64,000 bases of DNA from CAWAPS01 sp963783945 (GCA_963783945.1 CAWAPS010000005.1:248001-312000), one strand, 5' to 3'; counted from the first letter of the stretch, positions 16,598 through 24,749 are shown. The notes: generated by a model not told the origin, from the letters alone. A program made the numbers and translations.

Positions 16598-17806
16598 CTA
16601 ACGGATCTCGTCGGGAGTGGCTTGCGGGGGGCTCGGCAGAACCACGACTTCCCCGGGGAAGAGCAGGTTCGGGTTACCCGGATCCGGGAGGCTGTCCTGG
16701 TTGGCGGCGATGACGGCGAGCCAGTACGGGCCGATCTCGCGGTCGGTCGGGAGGCGCCCCCAGGCTGCGGAGAGCGTGCGTTCGGAGATGGACCAGAAGT
16801 CGTCGCCGGGTTTGACCGTCCATTGGGCTAGTGGTTGGGGGCGGGGCCGATCGTCGGTGGGGACGGGCCGGAGTCTGGTGTTGGGGTGGTAGCGGGGTGG
16901 CCGCCGGTCGATCGTGTCTGGCGGCGGGCCGGGGTTGGCCGGGGGTGGGTTGGCGGGGGACGGGTTAGCCGGGGGTGGGATGGCGGGGGACGGGTTGGCC
17001 GGGGACGGGTTGGCCGGGGGTGCGTAGGCCGGGGATGGGAGCGGCGTCGGCCTGGCGGCCGGGGCCCGGTTGGGGGTGAGCGGGGGCGACTTCGGCTGGA
17101 TCGGGTGGGCGGGTCGGGTTGCCGGCGGGGTCGCGGTGGTGGGGGGCGGACCGGTCGTGGCGCTGGTGGCGGGCGGAGGGGATGGGGCCCCGCCGGCCGG
17201 CCGGGCCGGTGTGGTGGTGCTGGTGTCCGGTTCGGCCCCGGCTTCGGGGCTCGAACCGACGGCCTGCGAGGGTGCGCCATGGCCGGGCCGCTCGGCGTCG
17301 GATGGCCCCAGGTAGCGCAACACGGGTGGTTGGTCGCGGCCGGCGGCTGCTTGTCCCGCTGCCCCGGTGCCGGCCGGAGTGAGGTTGACCAGTTCAGGTG
17401 GCTGCGGCGGTTGCATCGCCGGAGCCGCCACCGCCCCGGCCGCACCACCAGTCAACAGCACCGAGCCGGCGGCCGATAGGCCCGCGGTCCAGCTGACCGC
17501 CAGGCGGGCTCCCGGCAGACGGCAGCGCGACAGTTGACGGAGGGCCCGCCGCCCGGGTCCGCCGGCCGCGCCCAATATGGCCAGGGTGAGAAGGGCGAGC
17601 CAGTAGCAGCCCGCCAGTAGCAACACGCCGCGGGCCGTGGAGAAGACCGCGACGATGGGACCCTCGCTCCGCCACCACGCCCCCATCTGCCCCGGGTGGC
17701 GGATCGACGGCCCGGGCAGGCGGTTGCGGGTCGCCACCCACACCGCCGTCACTCCCGCCGCCACGACCAACCATTGGCTCCCCAGGGCGCCCGCCTGCCG
17801 CTTCAC
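16598..17806 (-). CDS. Membrane protein with C-terminal LysM domain
   Basis: A 402-residue envelope protein. Three hydrophobic segments occupy the first 150 residues (WLVVAAGVTAVWVA; GVLLLAGCYWLALLTLAILGA; a third ending in AAGAVAAP). A roughly 180-residue Pro/Ala/Thr-rich stretch follows, with tandem NPSPA/NPPPA units encoded at about 16930-17035. The last 70 residues form a LysM-like domain: VKPGDDFWSISERTL, then IGPYWLAVIAANQDSLPDPGNPNLLFPGEVVVLP. LysM binds peptidoglycan glycan. GTG 17806 overlaps the upstream pseudokinase stop (GTGA), fixing the start and indicating coupled translation. Confidence 0.8.
   Translation of the reverse strand: MKRQAGALGSQWLVVAAGVTAVWVATRNRLPGPSIRHPGQMGAWWRSEGPIVAVFSTARGVLLLAGCYWLALLTLAILGAAGGPGRRALRQLSRCRLPGARLAVSWTAGLSAAGSVLLTGGAAGAVAAPAMQPPQPPELVNLTPAGTGAAGQAAAGRDQPPVLRYLGPSDAERPGHGAPSQAVGSSPEAGAEPDTSTTTPARPAGGAPSPPPATSATTGPPPTTATPPATRPAHPIQPKSPPLTPNRAPAARPTPLPSPAYAPPANPSPANPSPAIPPPANPSPANPPPANPGPPPDTIDRRPPRYHPNTRLRPVPTDDRPRPQPLAQWTVKPGDDFWSISERTLSAAWGRLPTDREIGPYWLAVIAANQDSLPDPGNPNLLFPGEVVVLPSPPQATPDEIR
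16930..17035 (-). repeat. In-gene tandem repeat coding Pro-rich linker
   Basis: About seven degenerate 15-base units (core GGCCGGGGACGGGTT on the + strand) encode NPSPA/NPPPA pentapeptides in the LysM protein. Unit order alternates ACGGGTT and GTGGG variants. The repeat keeps frame, so it looks like a length-variable wall-spanning spacer. Such repeats can change copy number between strains. Confidence 0.7.
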
Positions 17807-19128
17807 GAGTGTCCCGCCGCAGCCCGGGGGTTGACGGTCACCGAGGCCTGTCCCTTGCGTCGCACTTCGATCAGATCGCACCGACCGCCACCCGGGCGGA
17901 CTGTCAGTCCGGAGGCCGACGAGATAGTTCCGGCCAACCGGGCCGGTTGCTGGCTTCCGGGGCCAGGCCAACGATCGAATACCCAGAGATCACCGGTCCG
18001 GACGTCAAGCTCCGCAGGCAGGGCCTGGTCCGTGCACCCCCAGCGGCCGAGGACCACGATCGACCCCGGAGCGTTGCTGGTCAGATCGAACCGGCCGCTG
18101 GTCGTGGTGATGACCCCATCGGATGAGCCGACCCGGCCGCATCCCTGGTCGACCGGCGGACAGCGCGGCGAGGCTCCCCCTGACCCGAAGAGTCCGGGTC
18201 CAACCATGGCCGCCCCCCCAACCAGCGCCGCCCCGGCAGCGAGGCCGCCGGCCGCCAACCGGACCAATCGGACACGGCGCGGTGGCCACGAGCCCGTCGC
18301 CCCGCCGGGGTTCACTGTCGATCGGACCAAGACCTGACCGCCTGAGGCGCCACCCGGCGAGCCGTCCCCTCTCTCCTCTCTCTCTTCGGCCTGAAGCGCC
18401 GGGGACGCCTCGATGACGACATGGTTTCCGGCCCCGGCACCGACGGGCGCGGCGCCGGCGACCTCGGGACCGTCCGGGGGGACGCCAACCGGGCCGCCCG
18501 GATCCCGCGTGTGCTCCGGATCGGGCCTTTCGGTGAGGTAGGCGCTCGCTTCGCCCTCCAACCTGGCACCAGGCACGACCTCGACCAGCCGCCGGGCCAG
18601 CCATCGAGCGTCGCAGCGACGAGACCACCGCCGGCCCCCCTCAGCCCGCCCCAACACGGAACGGAGCCGCCGGTCGCCGACCGGGACTCGCTCCAGCAGG
18701 ATCGTGGCGATGGCCCGCACGTCTTCCATCCGGTGGGCCGTGAGTTCCGAGCCCGGCAACGGTCCGAGCGCCCTTCCGAAACCGCACAGCACCGGGCTGC
18801 CCTGCTCATCCAGCAGGACGTGCGGAGCCGTGATGGCTCGGTGCACAAAGCCGATCTCGTGGAGGTCGGCCACCGTCGTGGCCAGGGATGCACCTACCCC
18901 GGCCAAAACCTCGGCGTCGGCGTGGTGCAGATCGTCCAGCGACCCGGCACCAACTCGACGGAGCACCAGGGTGTCAACCGGATCGCCCTCTGTCGTCAGA
19001 AGCTGCACCACTCCCGGGTGGGCGACCGCTGTCAACACCGCGGCCTCTTGCTGGATCTGACGCTGTTCTTGCTCCGACTCGGCCTGCTTTCTGACCTCCC
19101 CGGCCTCTACCCGAACCGCGATCAACAT
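17803..19128 (-). CDS. Membrane-anchored protein pseudokinase
   Basis: A 441-residue protein with a recognisable protein-kinase fold but lost catalytic residues. The ORF begins at the beta-3 strand (MLIAVRV), so the Gly-rich loop is absent and the VAIK lysine is Arg6. E28 may be the helix-C Glu. The HRD motif reads HRA (96-98) in GFVHRAITAPHVLLDEQG, and DFG reads GFG (116-118). A Pro/Gly-rich linker, a TM helix at about 288-312 and a roughly 125-residue extracytoplasmic domain with Cys pairs follow. A scaffold or sensor role is inferred. The next gene overlaps it by four bases. ATG 19128 sits seven bases after a -10 box. Confidence 0.75.
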   Translation of the reverse strand: MLIAVRVEAGEVRKQAESEQEQRQIQQEAAVLTAVAHPGVVQLLTTEGDPVDTLVLRRVGAGSLDDLHHADAEVLAGVGASLATTVADLHEIGFVHRAITAPHVLLDEQGSPVLCGFGRALGPLPGSELTAHRMEDVRAIATILLERVPVGDRRLRSVLGRAEGGRRWSRRCDARWLARRLVEVVPGARLEGEASAYLTERPDPEHTRDPGGPVGVPPDGPEVAGAAPVGAGAGNHVVIEASPALQAEEREERGDGSPGGASGGQVLVRSTVNPGGATGSWPPRRVRLVRLAAGGLAAGAALVGGAAMVGPGLFGSGGASPRCPPVDQGCGRVGSSDGVITTTSGRFDLTSNAPGSIVVLGRWGCTDQALPAELDVRTGDLWVFDRWPGPGSQQPARLAGTISSASGLTVRPGGGRCDLIEVRRKGQASVTVNPRAAAGHS

Positions 19129-19135
19129 TCCTTGT

Positions 19136-19163
19136 AGTATATGGAAACAGACTGAAATTACAA
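19136..19163 (-). promoter_or_regulatory. Near-consensus promoter of the pseudokinase operon (leaderless)
   Basis: On the minus strand, -35 TTGTAA (19163-19158), a 16-base spacer, and -10 TATACT (19141-19136) are followed by seven bases and then the pseudokinase ATG (19128). This spacing places the transcript start at or next to the start codon, predicting a leaderless mRNA as is common in actinobacteria. The surrounding bases are notably AT-rich for this genome. Confidence 0.65.
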
Positions 19164-19189
19164 CAGGATGTGAGCGCCGGTGGAGATGC

Positions 19190-19450
19190 TTGACTCACCG
19201 TATGAAGAAGCTTGCCGACTACGGGCGCGATGACCACCCCGACGACGATGAGGAGCGGGCCCAACTGGCGTGGGCGGTCGCCATCATGGATGACTGCGAG
19301 GAGTGCGGCGACCTCCGCGTCGAACTCACCCTGGAAGAAGTCGGGCGCCCCGGATACGGATTTTCGGCGCATCTGTCCACCGCCTCAGCCCGGCAGCTGA
19401 GAGCCGCCCTTACCACCGCCCTCACGGAACTGGGTGCGGACGCGTCCTGA
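19190..19450 (+). CDS. Small acidic protein of unknown function
   Basis: An 86-residue protein, not recognised. It is acidic at the N-terminus (RDDHPDDDEERAQL) with a central CEEC motif (DDCEECGDLRVELTLEEVG) and a helical end (SARQLRAALTTALTELGADAS). The CEEC pair could bind metal or form a disulphide. TTG 19190 has a good ribosome-binding site (GGTGGAG, 19179-19185); ATG 19202 is the alternative. It is transcribed divergently from the pseudokinase operon across a shared 61-base promoter region, so co-regulation is possible. A long palindrome lies just downstream. Confidence 0.6.
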   Translation: MTHRMKKLADYGRDDHPDDDEERAQLAWAVAIMDDCEECGDLRVELTLEEVGRPGYGFSAHLSTASARQLRAALTTALTELGADAS

Positions 19451-19471
19451 GCACCACCCGCACCCTTTCAT

Positions 19472-19522
19472 CATACTTTGTGCGCTTAACCCGCTCCTAG
19501 CGGGTTAACCGCACAAACTATG
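19472..19522. repeat. 51-base palindromic element, copy A
   Basis: A nearly perfect palindrome centred at 19497. The inner stem is TTAACCCGCT / AGCGGGTTAA with a three-base CCT loop. The outer arms are CATACTTTGTGCG and CGCACAAACTATG (12 of 13 paired). It separates the convergent ends of the small acidic gene and the DUF885 gene, so it may work as a bidirectional terminator, although it lacks a clear U-tract. A second element at 37262-37312 has the same length and aligns without gaps at 36 of 51 positions. Confidence 0.75.
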
Positions 19523-19606
19523 CACTGCCACACCCTGGAGCGCTCGGACCCTCCGCCCGGGAGGCGCCCTCCGGCCCCCCGCCCCACCCAACCCCCGAGG
19601 CCAGAC

Positions 19607-21271
19607 TCAGTAGCGCCTGAGCTCCCTGGACAGCTGGTCGAGGCCCATTCCGCCGAGGTCGAGGGCGTAGCGGTGAAAGTCCTTCAGGTCGAACGCCCCT
19701 CCTTTTCGACCCGCCGCCTCCTCCCGGCAGTCGAGCCACACCCGTTCCCCGACCTTGTACGAGATCGCTTGGCCCGGCAGACCGAGGTACCGGTCGACCT
19801 CCGAGGCCATGAAGTCAGCGGGAAAGCAGGACCGCTCGATAACGAAGGGGAGGGCCAGATCGGGGGTCCACACCTCCCCCGGGTGATAACGCTCGCCCTC
19901 GGGTATCCGAAGCCCGAGGTGCATGCCGATGTCGACAACCACCCGCACCGCCCGCATGGCCTGAGCGGACAGCATCCCCAGCTCGTACCCGGGGTCGTCC
20001 AGGTAGCCGAGCTCACCCATCAGCCGCTCGGCGTAGAGGGCCCACCCTTCACCGTGCCCTGAGGTGAAGCCGGCGAGTCTCTGAAAGCGGTTCAGGTGGT
20101 CCTTTCGGTAGCGAACCTGGGAGATCTGGAGGTGGTGGCCGGGAACCCCTTCGTGGTAGCAGACCGATACCTCCCGCCAGAGCGGGAACCGGGTCTTGCC
20201 AAGGGTCGGGTACCAGGTCCGGCCGGGACGGGAGAAGTCCTCGCTGGGCCCGGTGTAATACATCGCGGCCGCCCCACCCGCAGGGGCGATCATGGCCTGA
20301 CAGCGCCGGATCGGTTCGGCGATGTCGAAATGCACACCGTTGAGGGAAGCGATCGTCGAGTCGATCAGCTCCTGGTTCCAAGCGTGGAACGCCTCCACCC
20401 CGTCGATGACCCGCGCCGGATCCGACTCGAGGCGGACCACCGCCTCAGCGAGTGAGGCCCCGGACTCGATCCGATCGCAAACCTCGCTCATGCGCTGCTC
20501 GATGCGGTGGAGCTCGGCCCACCCGAACTGGTAGGTGTCCTCGAGATCGAGATCGGCCCCGGTGAAATAGCGGGCGGCGCGCTCATAACGCTCTCTCCCG
20601 GCGCCATCGACCGGCGTGGCCGCCGGCAAGTACCGGTCTCGAAGCCACGCCCCCAATGAAATGTAGGCGCGAGCTGCGGCTTCAGCCGCCCGCTCCAGGA
20701 AGTCCGTGCTGGTCCCGCCCTGGTAGCCCCGGGCCAGGCCGGCGAAGAACGACGAGCCGGCCTGATCCCGACCCCCCCATGCCTCGCACTGGGCGGCCGT
20801 GGCCAGAACCTGGCGCCGGGCGCAGACGCGGTGGCGCGAGATCCCCTCGGCCAGGGTGGCCCGGTACTGCTCCAGCGCGGCCGGGACGGCGGACATTCGG
20901 GTGGCTACGACCTGCCAGTCCTCTTCGGTCTCTAGCGGCATCAGATCGAAGACCTTGCGAAGCGTGTCCGGAGGGCTGGCCAGCACCCTGAGGGTAAGAA
21001 AATCGTCCCCGGCATCGTGGAGATCGAGGGAGGCTTGGAGTCGCTCGCTCATGACCTCGGCCGCTATGCGGTCCCCATCGGTGGTTTGGGCCGCGGCCGC
21101 CAGGGCCTCGAGCGTCCTTCGCTCCAGGAGGGCCCGCTCGTCGATACCGGATGGGGAGAGATCGGGGAGGCGGTCATCGTGGCCGCCGACGCCCCAGGAC
21201 GTCGCCGATATCGGATCGATGGTTGCCATTTTCTCGATGTAGCTCTCGGCGACCTCCCACACGCTTGTCAT
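19607..21271 (-). CDS. DUF885 family putative zinc metallopeptidase
   Basis: A 554-residue protein of the DUF885 family, related in motif to M32-like or collagenase-like metallopeptidases. The metal-binding motif HEGVPGHH (in VCYHEGVPGHHLQ, near residue 380) and a downstream GHGEGWALYAERLMGELG, supplying the third ligand Glu, are intact. No signal peptide is seen, so it is likely cytoplasmic. ATG 21271 is preceded by AAGGAG; the frame is open upstream, but there is no homology there. The gene runs divergently from the tad operon across 132 bases that hold an inverted repeat. Confidence 0.85.
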   Translation of the reverse strand: MTSVWEVAESYIEKMATIDPISATSWGVGGHDDRLPDLSPSGIDERALLERRTLEALAAAAQTTDGDRIAAEVMSERLQASLDLHDAGDDFLTLRVLASPPDTLRKVFDLMPLETEEDWQVVATRMSAVPAALEQYRATLAEGISRHRVCARRQVLATAAQCEAWGGRDQAGSSFFAGLARGYQGGTSTDFLERAAEAAARAYISLGAWLRDRYLPAATPVDGAGRERYERAARYFTGADLDLEDTYQFGWAELHRIEQRMSEVCDRIESGASLAEAVVRLESDPARVIDGVEAFHAWNQELIDSTIASLNGVHFDIAEPIRRCQAMIAPAGGAAAMYYTGPSEDFSRPGRTWYPTLGKTRFPLWREVSVCYHEGVPGHHLQISQVRYRKDHLNRFQRLAGFTSGHGEGWALYAERLMGELGYLDDPGYELGMLSAQAMRAVRVVVDIGMHLGLRIPEGERYHPGEVWTPDLALPFVIERSCFPADFMASEVDRYLGLPGQAISYKVGERVWLDCREEAAGRKGGAFDLKDFHRYALDLGGMGLDQLSRELRRY

Positions 21272-21315
21272 GACGCTCCTTTTCCGGGATGGACGACACA
21301 ATGCCACACCGCGAG

Positions 21316-21362
21316 TCGAAAACTGACCCTTGCGGGGCTTGATGCACGTGGGTAGTTTTCGA
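21316..21362. promoter_or_regulatory. Inverted repeat between DUF885 gene and tad operon
   Basis: The left arm TCGAAAACTGACCC (21316-21329) and the right arm GGGTAGTTTTCGA (21350-21362) are complementary over 13 bases with one bulged G. The loop is 20 bases. It occupies the middle of the divergent promoter region, 44 bases from the DUF885 start and 41 bases from the tadA start. It may be an operator for a dimeric regulator or a strong RNA hairpin in the tadA leader. Confidence 0.6.
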
Positions 21363-21403
21363 TCCATGGCCGTCAGGGTGGGGGCAAGAGGCGGCTGACG
21401 GCG

Positions 21404-22717
21404 GTGGCGATTCCTGTTGCCGTTGCCGCCGAGTGGACCTCCCCGCTGCGGGAGATAGAGAGGGCGGTCCAGGAGCGGGCGAAGGCCGCCGAGTTGGATA
21501 TGTCGACGCCGGGGGCCAGCGAGCAACTCCGGACGGTTTTGGTCGAGGAAGTGGGTTTTTGGCGAGATGAATATCGCAAGGGCCGGCGGCCAGTCGATAT
21601 AGCGGATCCAGAGGCGGCAGTCGACCGGGCATACCGAAACTTGAGCGGGTACGGACCACTCGAGCCATTGCTCGCGGATCCTGACGTCTGGGAAATAATG
21701 ATTAATGGACCGTCGTCCATCTTTACCAAGCGGCATTCAGGTACCGGGGGGTATCACGACGAGGTATTTCACGACGACGAGCATGTGATTCGCGTACTGA
21801 CGAAAATCCTGGACGACGCCGGTCGATCTCATCGCAAGCTCGATCCGGCCGAAGGGCTGCAGGACGCCCAGCTCGACAGCGGGTCGCGCCTTCACATCGT
21901 TCATTCCGATGTTGGCCGAGACGGTCACGTCCTGGTCAACATCAGGAAGTTCTCCGGGGTGCAGCACCGCAACCTGAAGGAGCTGCTGGAGCGGGGAATG
22001 CTCGACCAGGTCACCGCCCGGTTCCTTCAGGCGGGTGTGCGAAGCGGGCTGTCGATCCTGGTGGCGGGCGCACCGGGCTCGGGCAAGACGACGCTCCTCG
22101 GATGCCTAGCCGCCGAGTTGGACCCGGGCCTCCGGGTGGTGATCGCCGAGGAAGTATTCGAGACCGACATTCCCCTCCCGAACGTGGCGCATATGCAGAC
22201 CCGTCCAGCCCGACCCGATCGCCGGGAGGTGGACCTGCGCCGGCTGGTCGCGGGATTCCTGCGGATGGCTCCCGACGTGGCAATAGTGGGCGAGGTCCGA
22301 GACCGGGAAGCCATGCCTCTCCTGCTCACTCTCTCGTCAGGCGTTCAGGGATTCACCACCATCCATGCCGGGTCGGCCCGCCAAGCGTTGTCTCGCCTCC
22401 GGTTCATATGCCAGCTGGCGGAGACGGGGGCCGAGCTGAGCGTCGCCGCCCTGTCGGCTCTGGTGAGCGAAGCGGTTGACCTGGTCGTGCACTGTTCGAG
22501 GCAGGGGACGGAGCTGCGGGTGACCGAACTGCTGGCGGTCGAGGACCTGCAGGTGGCGGCCGGCACGGTGGCTTTCACCACGACGTCGATCTTCGCCCGG
22601 CCGCGATTCCACGATCCTCTGGCGTGGACGGGCAACCTTCCGATCCGGGCGGTTCGGGCCCTCGAACTGCAGGGCTACGACATCCGGTCCCTCACCGGGG
22701 GCGACCTCGTCCGGTGA
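21404..22717 (+). CDS. tadA: Tad pilus secretion ATPase TadA (CpaF family)
   Basis: A type II/IV secretion ATPase of 437 residues that powers Flp pilus assembly at the inner membrane. The N-terminal domain has GYGPLEPLLADPDVWEIMINGP. Walker A is GAPGSGKTT (222-230). VIAEEVFETDI, HMQTRPARPD and the Walker B region APDVAIVGEVRDREAM follow, then the His box TTIHAGSARQALSRL. GTG 21404 is the likely start. Its stop overlaps tadB (GTGA). It is the first gene of a + strand Tad operon running to 26198. Confidence 0.93.
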   Translation: MAIPVAVAAEWTSPLREIERAVQERAKAAELDMSTPGASEQLRTVLVEEVGFWRDEYRKGRRPVDIADPEAAVDRAYRNLSGYGPLEPLLADPDVWEIMINGPSSIFTKRHSGTGGYHDEVFHDDEHVIRVLTKILDDAGRSHRKLDPAEGLQDAQLDSGSRLHIVHSDVGRDGHVLVNIRKFSGVQHRNLKELLERGMLDQVTARFLQAGVRSGLSILVAGAPGSGKTTLLGCLAAELDPGLRVVIAEEVFETDIPLPNVAHMQTRPARPDRREVDLRRLVAGFLRMAPDVAIVGEVRDREAMPLLLTLSSGVQGFTTIHAGSARQALSRLRFICQLAETGAELSVAALSALVSEAVDLVVHCSRQGTELRVTELLAVEDLQVAAGTVAFTTTSIFARPRFHDPLAWTGNLPIRAVRALELQGYDIRSLTGGDLVR

Positions 22718-23604
22718 ACCCCGCGGTTCTCGGTGCCATCGCCGCAGTGCTGGCGGCAACTGGAGCGTATCTGCTGTACACGTCGGTGGCGTTCGGGTGG
22801 CGGGGAAGGGGGCCGTCGCTTTCTTCCCGGCCGGCTCGGGAACGCTTGTCTTTGCGGGTTTGGATTCGCCAGGCCGGACTCGGCCATGTCGGACCGGGGG
22901 AGTTCGTCGGCGCAGTGGTGGCTCTGTTCGTTGTCGGCGCTGTCGCGGGCGATCTGCTGTTCGGCGCGGTCTTGCCCGCCGTGGTCGCAGGCCTTTTTGC
23001 CGCCAGCTTTCCGATCTCGGCTTACCGCACCAGACGCCGCAACAGCGTAGCCGCGGCGTCCGAAGCCTGGCCGCGGATGCTCGAGGAATTGCGGCTGCGA
23101 ACCGGATCGCTCGGGCAGTCCATCCCGCAAGCCTTGTTCGAAGTGGGCCGCCGGGCACCGTCGGAGTGGCGCCCAGCGTTCGCCGCCGCTGAGCGGGAAT
23201 GGCTGCTCACCACGGATTTTCCTCGCACATTGTCGCTCCTGAAGGATCGACTGGCCGATCCTGCCGTGGACGCGGTGTGCGAGACCCTCGAGGTGGCCCA
23301 CGTGGTTGGCGGCGCGGACCTCGACGCCAGGCTCGGGGATCTCATCGAGGACCGGGTGATCGACTTGCAGGGCCGAAAAGATGCGGCCAGCCGCCAGGCC
23401 GGCGTCCGCTTCGCCAGACGGTTTGTATTGCTGGTCCCGCTCGGTATGGCCCTGGCCGGCCTTTCCATCGGGACGGGGCGCAGCGCGTATCAGACCCCCG
23501 GTGGCCAGCTGGCGGTGACCGTTGGCCTCTTGGCTGTGGTGGCCTGCTGGGCGTGGTCGGGCCGGCTCATGCGACTTCCGAGCGAGCCGCGGGTATTCCG
23601 GTGA
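22714..23604 (+). CDS. tadB: Type II secretion system F family protein (TadB-like)
   Basis: A 296-residue polytopic inner-membrane protein of the T2SSF family. N-terminal TM segments (VLGAIAAVLAATGAYLLYTSV; GAVVALFVVGAVAGDLLF with VLPAVVAGLFAASFPISAY) precede a cytoplasmic helical domain (WPRMLEELRLRTGSLGQSIPQALF, then VCETLEVAHVVGGADLDARLGDL), and C-terminal TMs follow. The GTG start at 22714 is fixed by the GTGA overlap with tadA. With TadC it would form the platform that the ATPase drives. Confidence 0.88.
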   Translation: MNPAVLGAIAAVLAATGAYLLYTSVAFGWRGRGPSLSSRPARERLSLRVWIRQAGLGHVGPGEFVGAVVALFVVGAVAGDLLFGAVLPAVVAGLFAASFPISAYRTRRRNSVAAASEAWPRMLEELRLRTGSLGQSIPQALFEVGRRAPSEWRPAFAAAEREWLLTTDFPRTLSLLKDRLADPAVDAVCETLEVAHVVGGADLDARLGDLIEDRVIDLQGRKDAASRQAGVRFARRFVLLVPLGMALAGLSIGTGRSAYQTPGGQLAVTVGLLAVVACWAWSGRLMRLPSEPRVFR

Positions 23605-24509
23605 GCCGCTTGGCCGTGGGTGCCGCTTTCCTCGTGTGGATCGGAGCGACCCTGCTTTTGTCGCAGTGGGACCGGGCGTCCCGCCCGAGCTTGGCCAACC
23701 GCCTGCGCCCCTACAGCCCGGGTGGGCAGAACCAGCCTGATGGACCAGGCATCTTGTCGGTCGAGTCGATTCGTGATGTCATTGTGCCGCTGGTCCGGGC
23801 GGCCGGTGACCGGTTGGCCGCCCTTGTCGGCGTATCGGAGCCACTGGCCCAGCGGCTGCGCCGGGTTCACTCTCCCGTCGGACCGGCCGCCTTCCGCGTT
23901 CGCCAGATGACAGCGGTCGCCGTTGCCCTGGTGCTCGGAGCGGTGGTCGCCGCCGGACTCGGTCCTCCGCTGCCGCTTGTCCTCCTCATCGTGATTGGCG
24001 TCCCGACCCTGACGTTTCTTGTTATCGAGCAGCGATTGGCGTGGCTGTCAGACAAGTGGAAGCGCGACGTTGCCTACGAGCTGCCTGTCGTAACCGAGCA
24101 GCTGGCCATGTTGTTGAACGCCGGCTATTCGCTCGGCGGGGCGCTTTCCCGCCTGGCCGCCCGGGGCCAGGGCTGCGTCGCCCGGGATCTGGCGGTGGTC
24201 GGCAACCGGGTCAAGCAGGGTCTGTCGGAAAACCAGGCCCTGCGAGAATGGGCCGAGGTGGCATGCGTCGAAGGCGTCGATCGCCTGGTCGGAGTCCTGA
24301 CCCTGCATTCGGAGGCGGCAGATCTGGGACGTCTGGTATCGACGGAGGCTCGCCAATCCCGGCGTGATCTTCACCGCCGCACCATAGAAGCCATCGAACG
24401 CAGGGCACAACAGGTGTGGGTCCCCGTCACCGTCGCCACGCTGGTCCCTGGAGTGATCCTGTTAGCCGTGCCTTTTCTATCAGCGCTTCGCTTGTTCGCC
24501 AACGCCTGA
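23601..24509 (+). CDS. tadC: Type II secretion system F family protein (TadC-like)
   Basis: A 302-residue second platform protein of the Tad system. An N-terminal TM (LAVGAAFLVWIGATLLL), a paired TM region (AVAVALVLGAVVAAGLGPPLPLVLLIVIG), then the conserved T2SSF helical domain (ELPVVTEQLAMLLNAGYSLGGALSRLAARG, RVKQGLSENQALREWAEV) and a final TM (LVPGVILLAVPFLSALRL). GTG 23601 overlaps the tadB stop (GTGA), so tadA, tadB and tadC are translationally coupled. The pilin gene begins 33 bases after. Confidence 0.88.
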   Translation: MSRLAVGAAFLVWIGATLLLSQWDRASRPSLANRLRPYSPGGQNQPDGPGILSVESIRDVIVPLVRAAGDRLAALVGVSEPLAQRLRRVHSPVGPAAFRVRQMTAVAVALVLGAVVAAGLGPPLPLVLLIVIGVPTLTFLVIEQRLAWLSDKWKRDVAYELPVVTEQLAMLLNAGYSLGGALSRLAARGQGCVARDLAVVGNRVKQGLSENQALREWAEVACVEGVDRLVGVLTLHSEAADLGRLVSTEARQSRRDLHRRTIEAIERRAQQVWVPVTVATLVPGVILLAVPFLSALRLFANA

Positions 24510-24542
24510 AACCACAATAAGTCGACGCAAGAGGAGGACATC

Positions 24543-24749
24543 ATGACCGTCGTCAAGACCCATTATCCCCATGGGAAACCAACCTATGACGAGCGTGGAG
24601 AAGGTGTGATTTCCGCGGCTATAGCAGTGTTGGTTATGGCCTTTATTGGCGTCGCAATGTGGATCGCCTTCAGCAATACCTTCAATCATGCGGCTACCCA
24701 TGTCGACAATCAGGTGAACTGTATCGGACAAAGCTCCAACAACTGCTGA
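24543..24749 (+). CDS. Flp-type pilin-like protein
   Basis: A 68-residue prepilin-like protein. A short charged leader ends in DERGEGVISAA. Processing between G19 and E20, as in Flp pilins, would leave a mature protein starting with Glu and a hydrophobic helix (GVISAAIAVLVMAFIGVAMWIAF). The C-terminal part has two cysteines (C60, C68). AGAGGAGG-like bases stand upstream of ATG 24543. Position after tadC and before TadE-like genes supports a major pilin role. No prepilin peptidase is present in the window. Confidence 0.75.
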   Translation: MTVVKTHYPHGKPTYDERGEGVISAAIAVLVMAFIGVAMWIAFSNTFNHAATHVDNQVNCIGQSSNNC

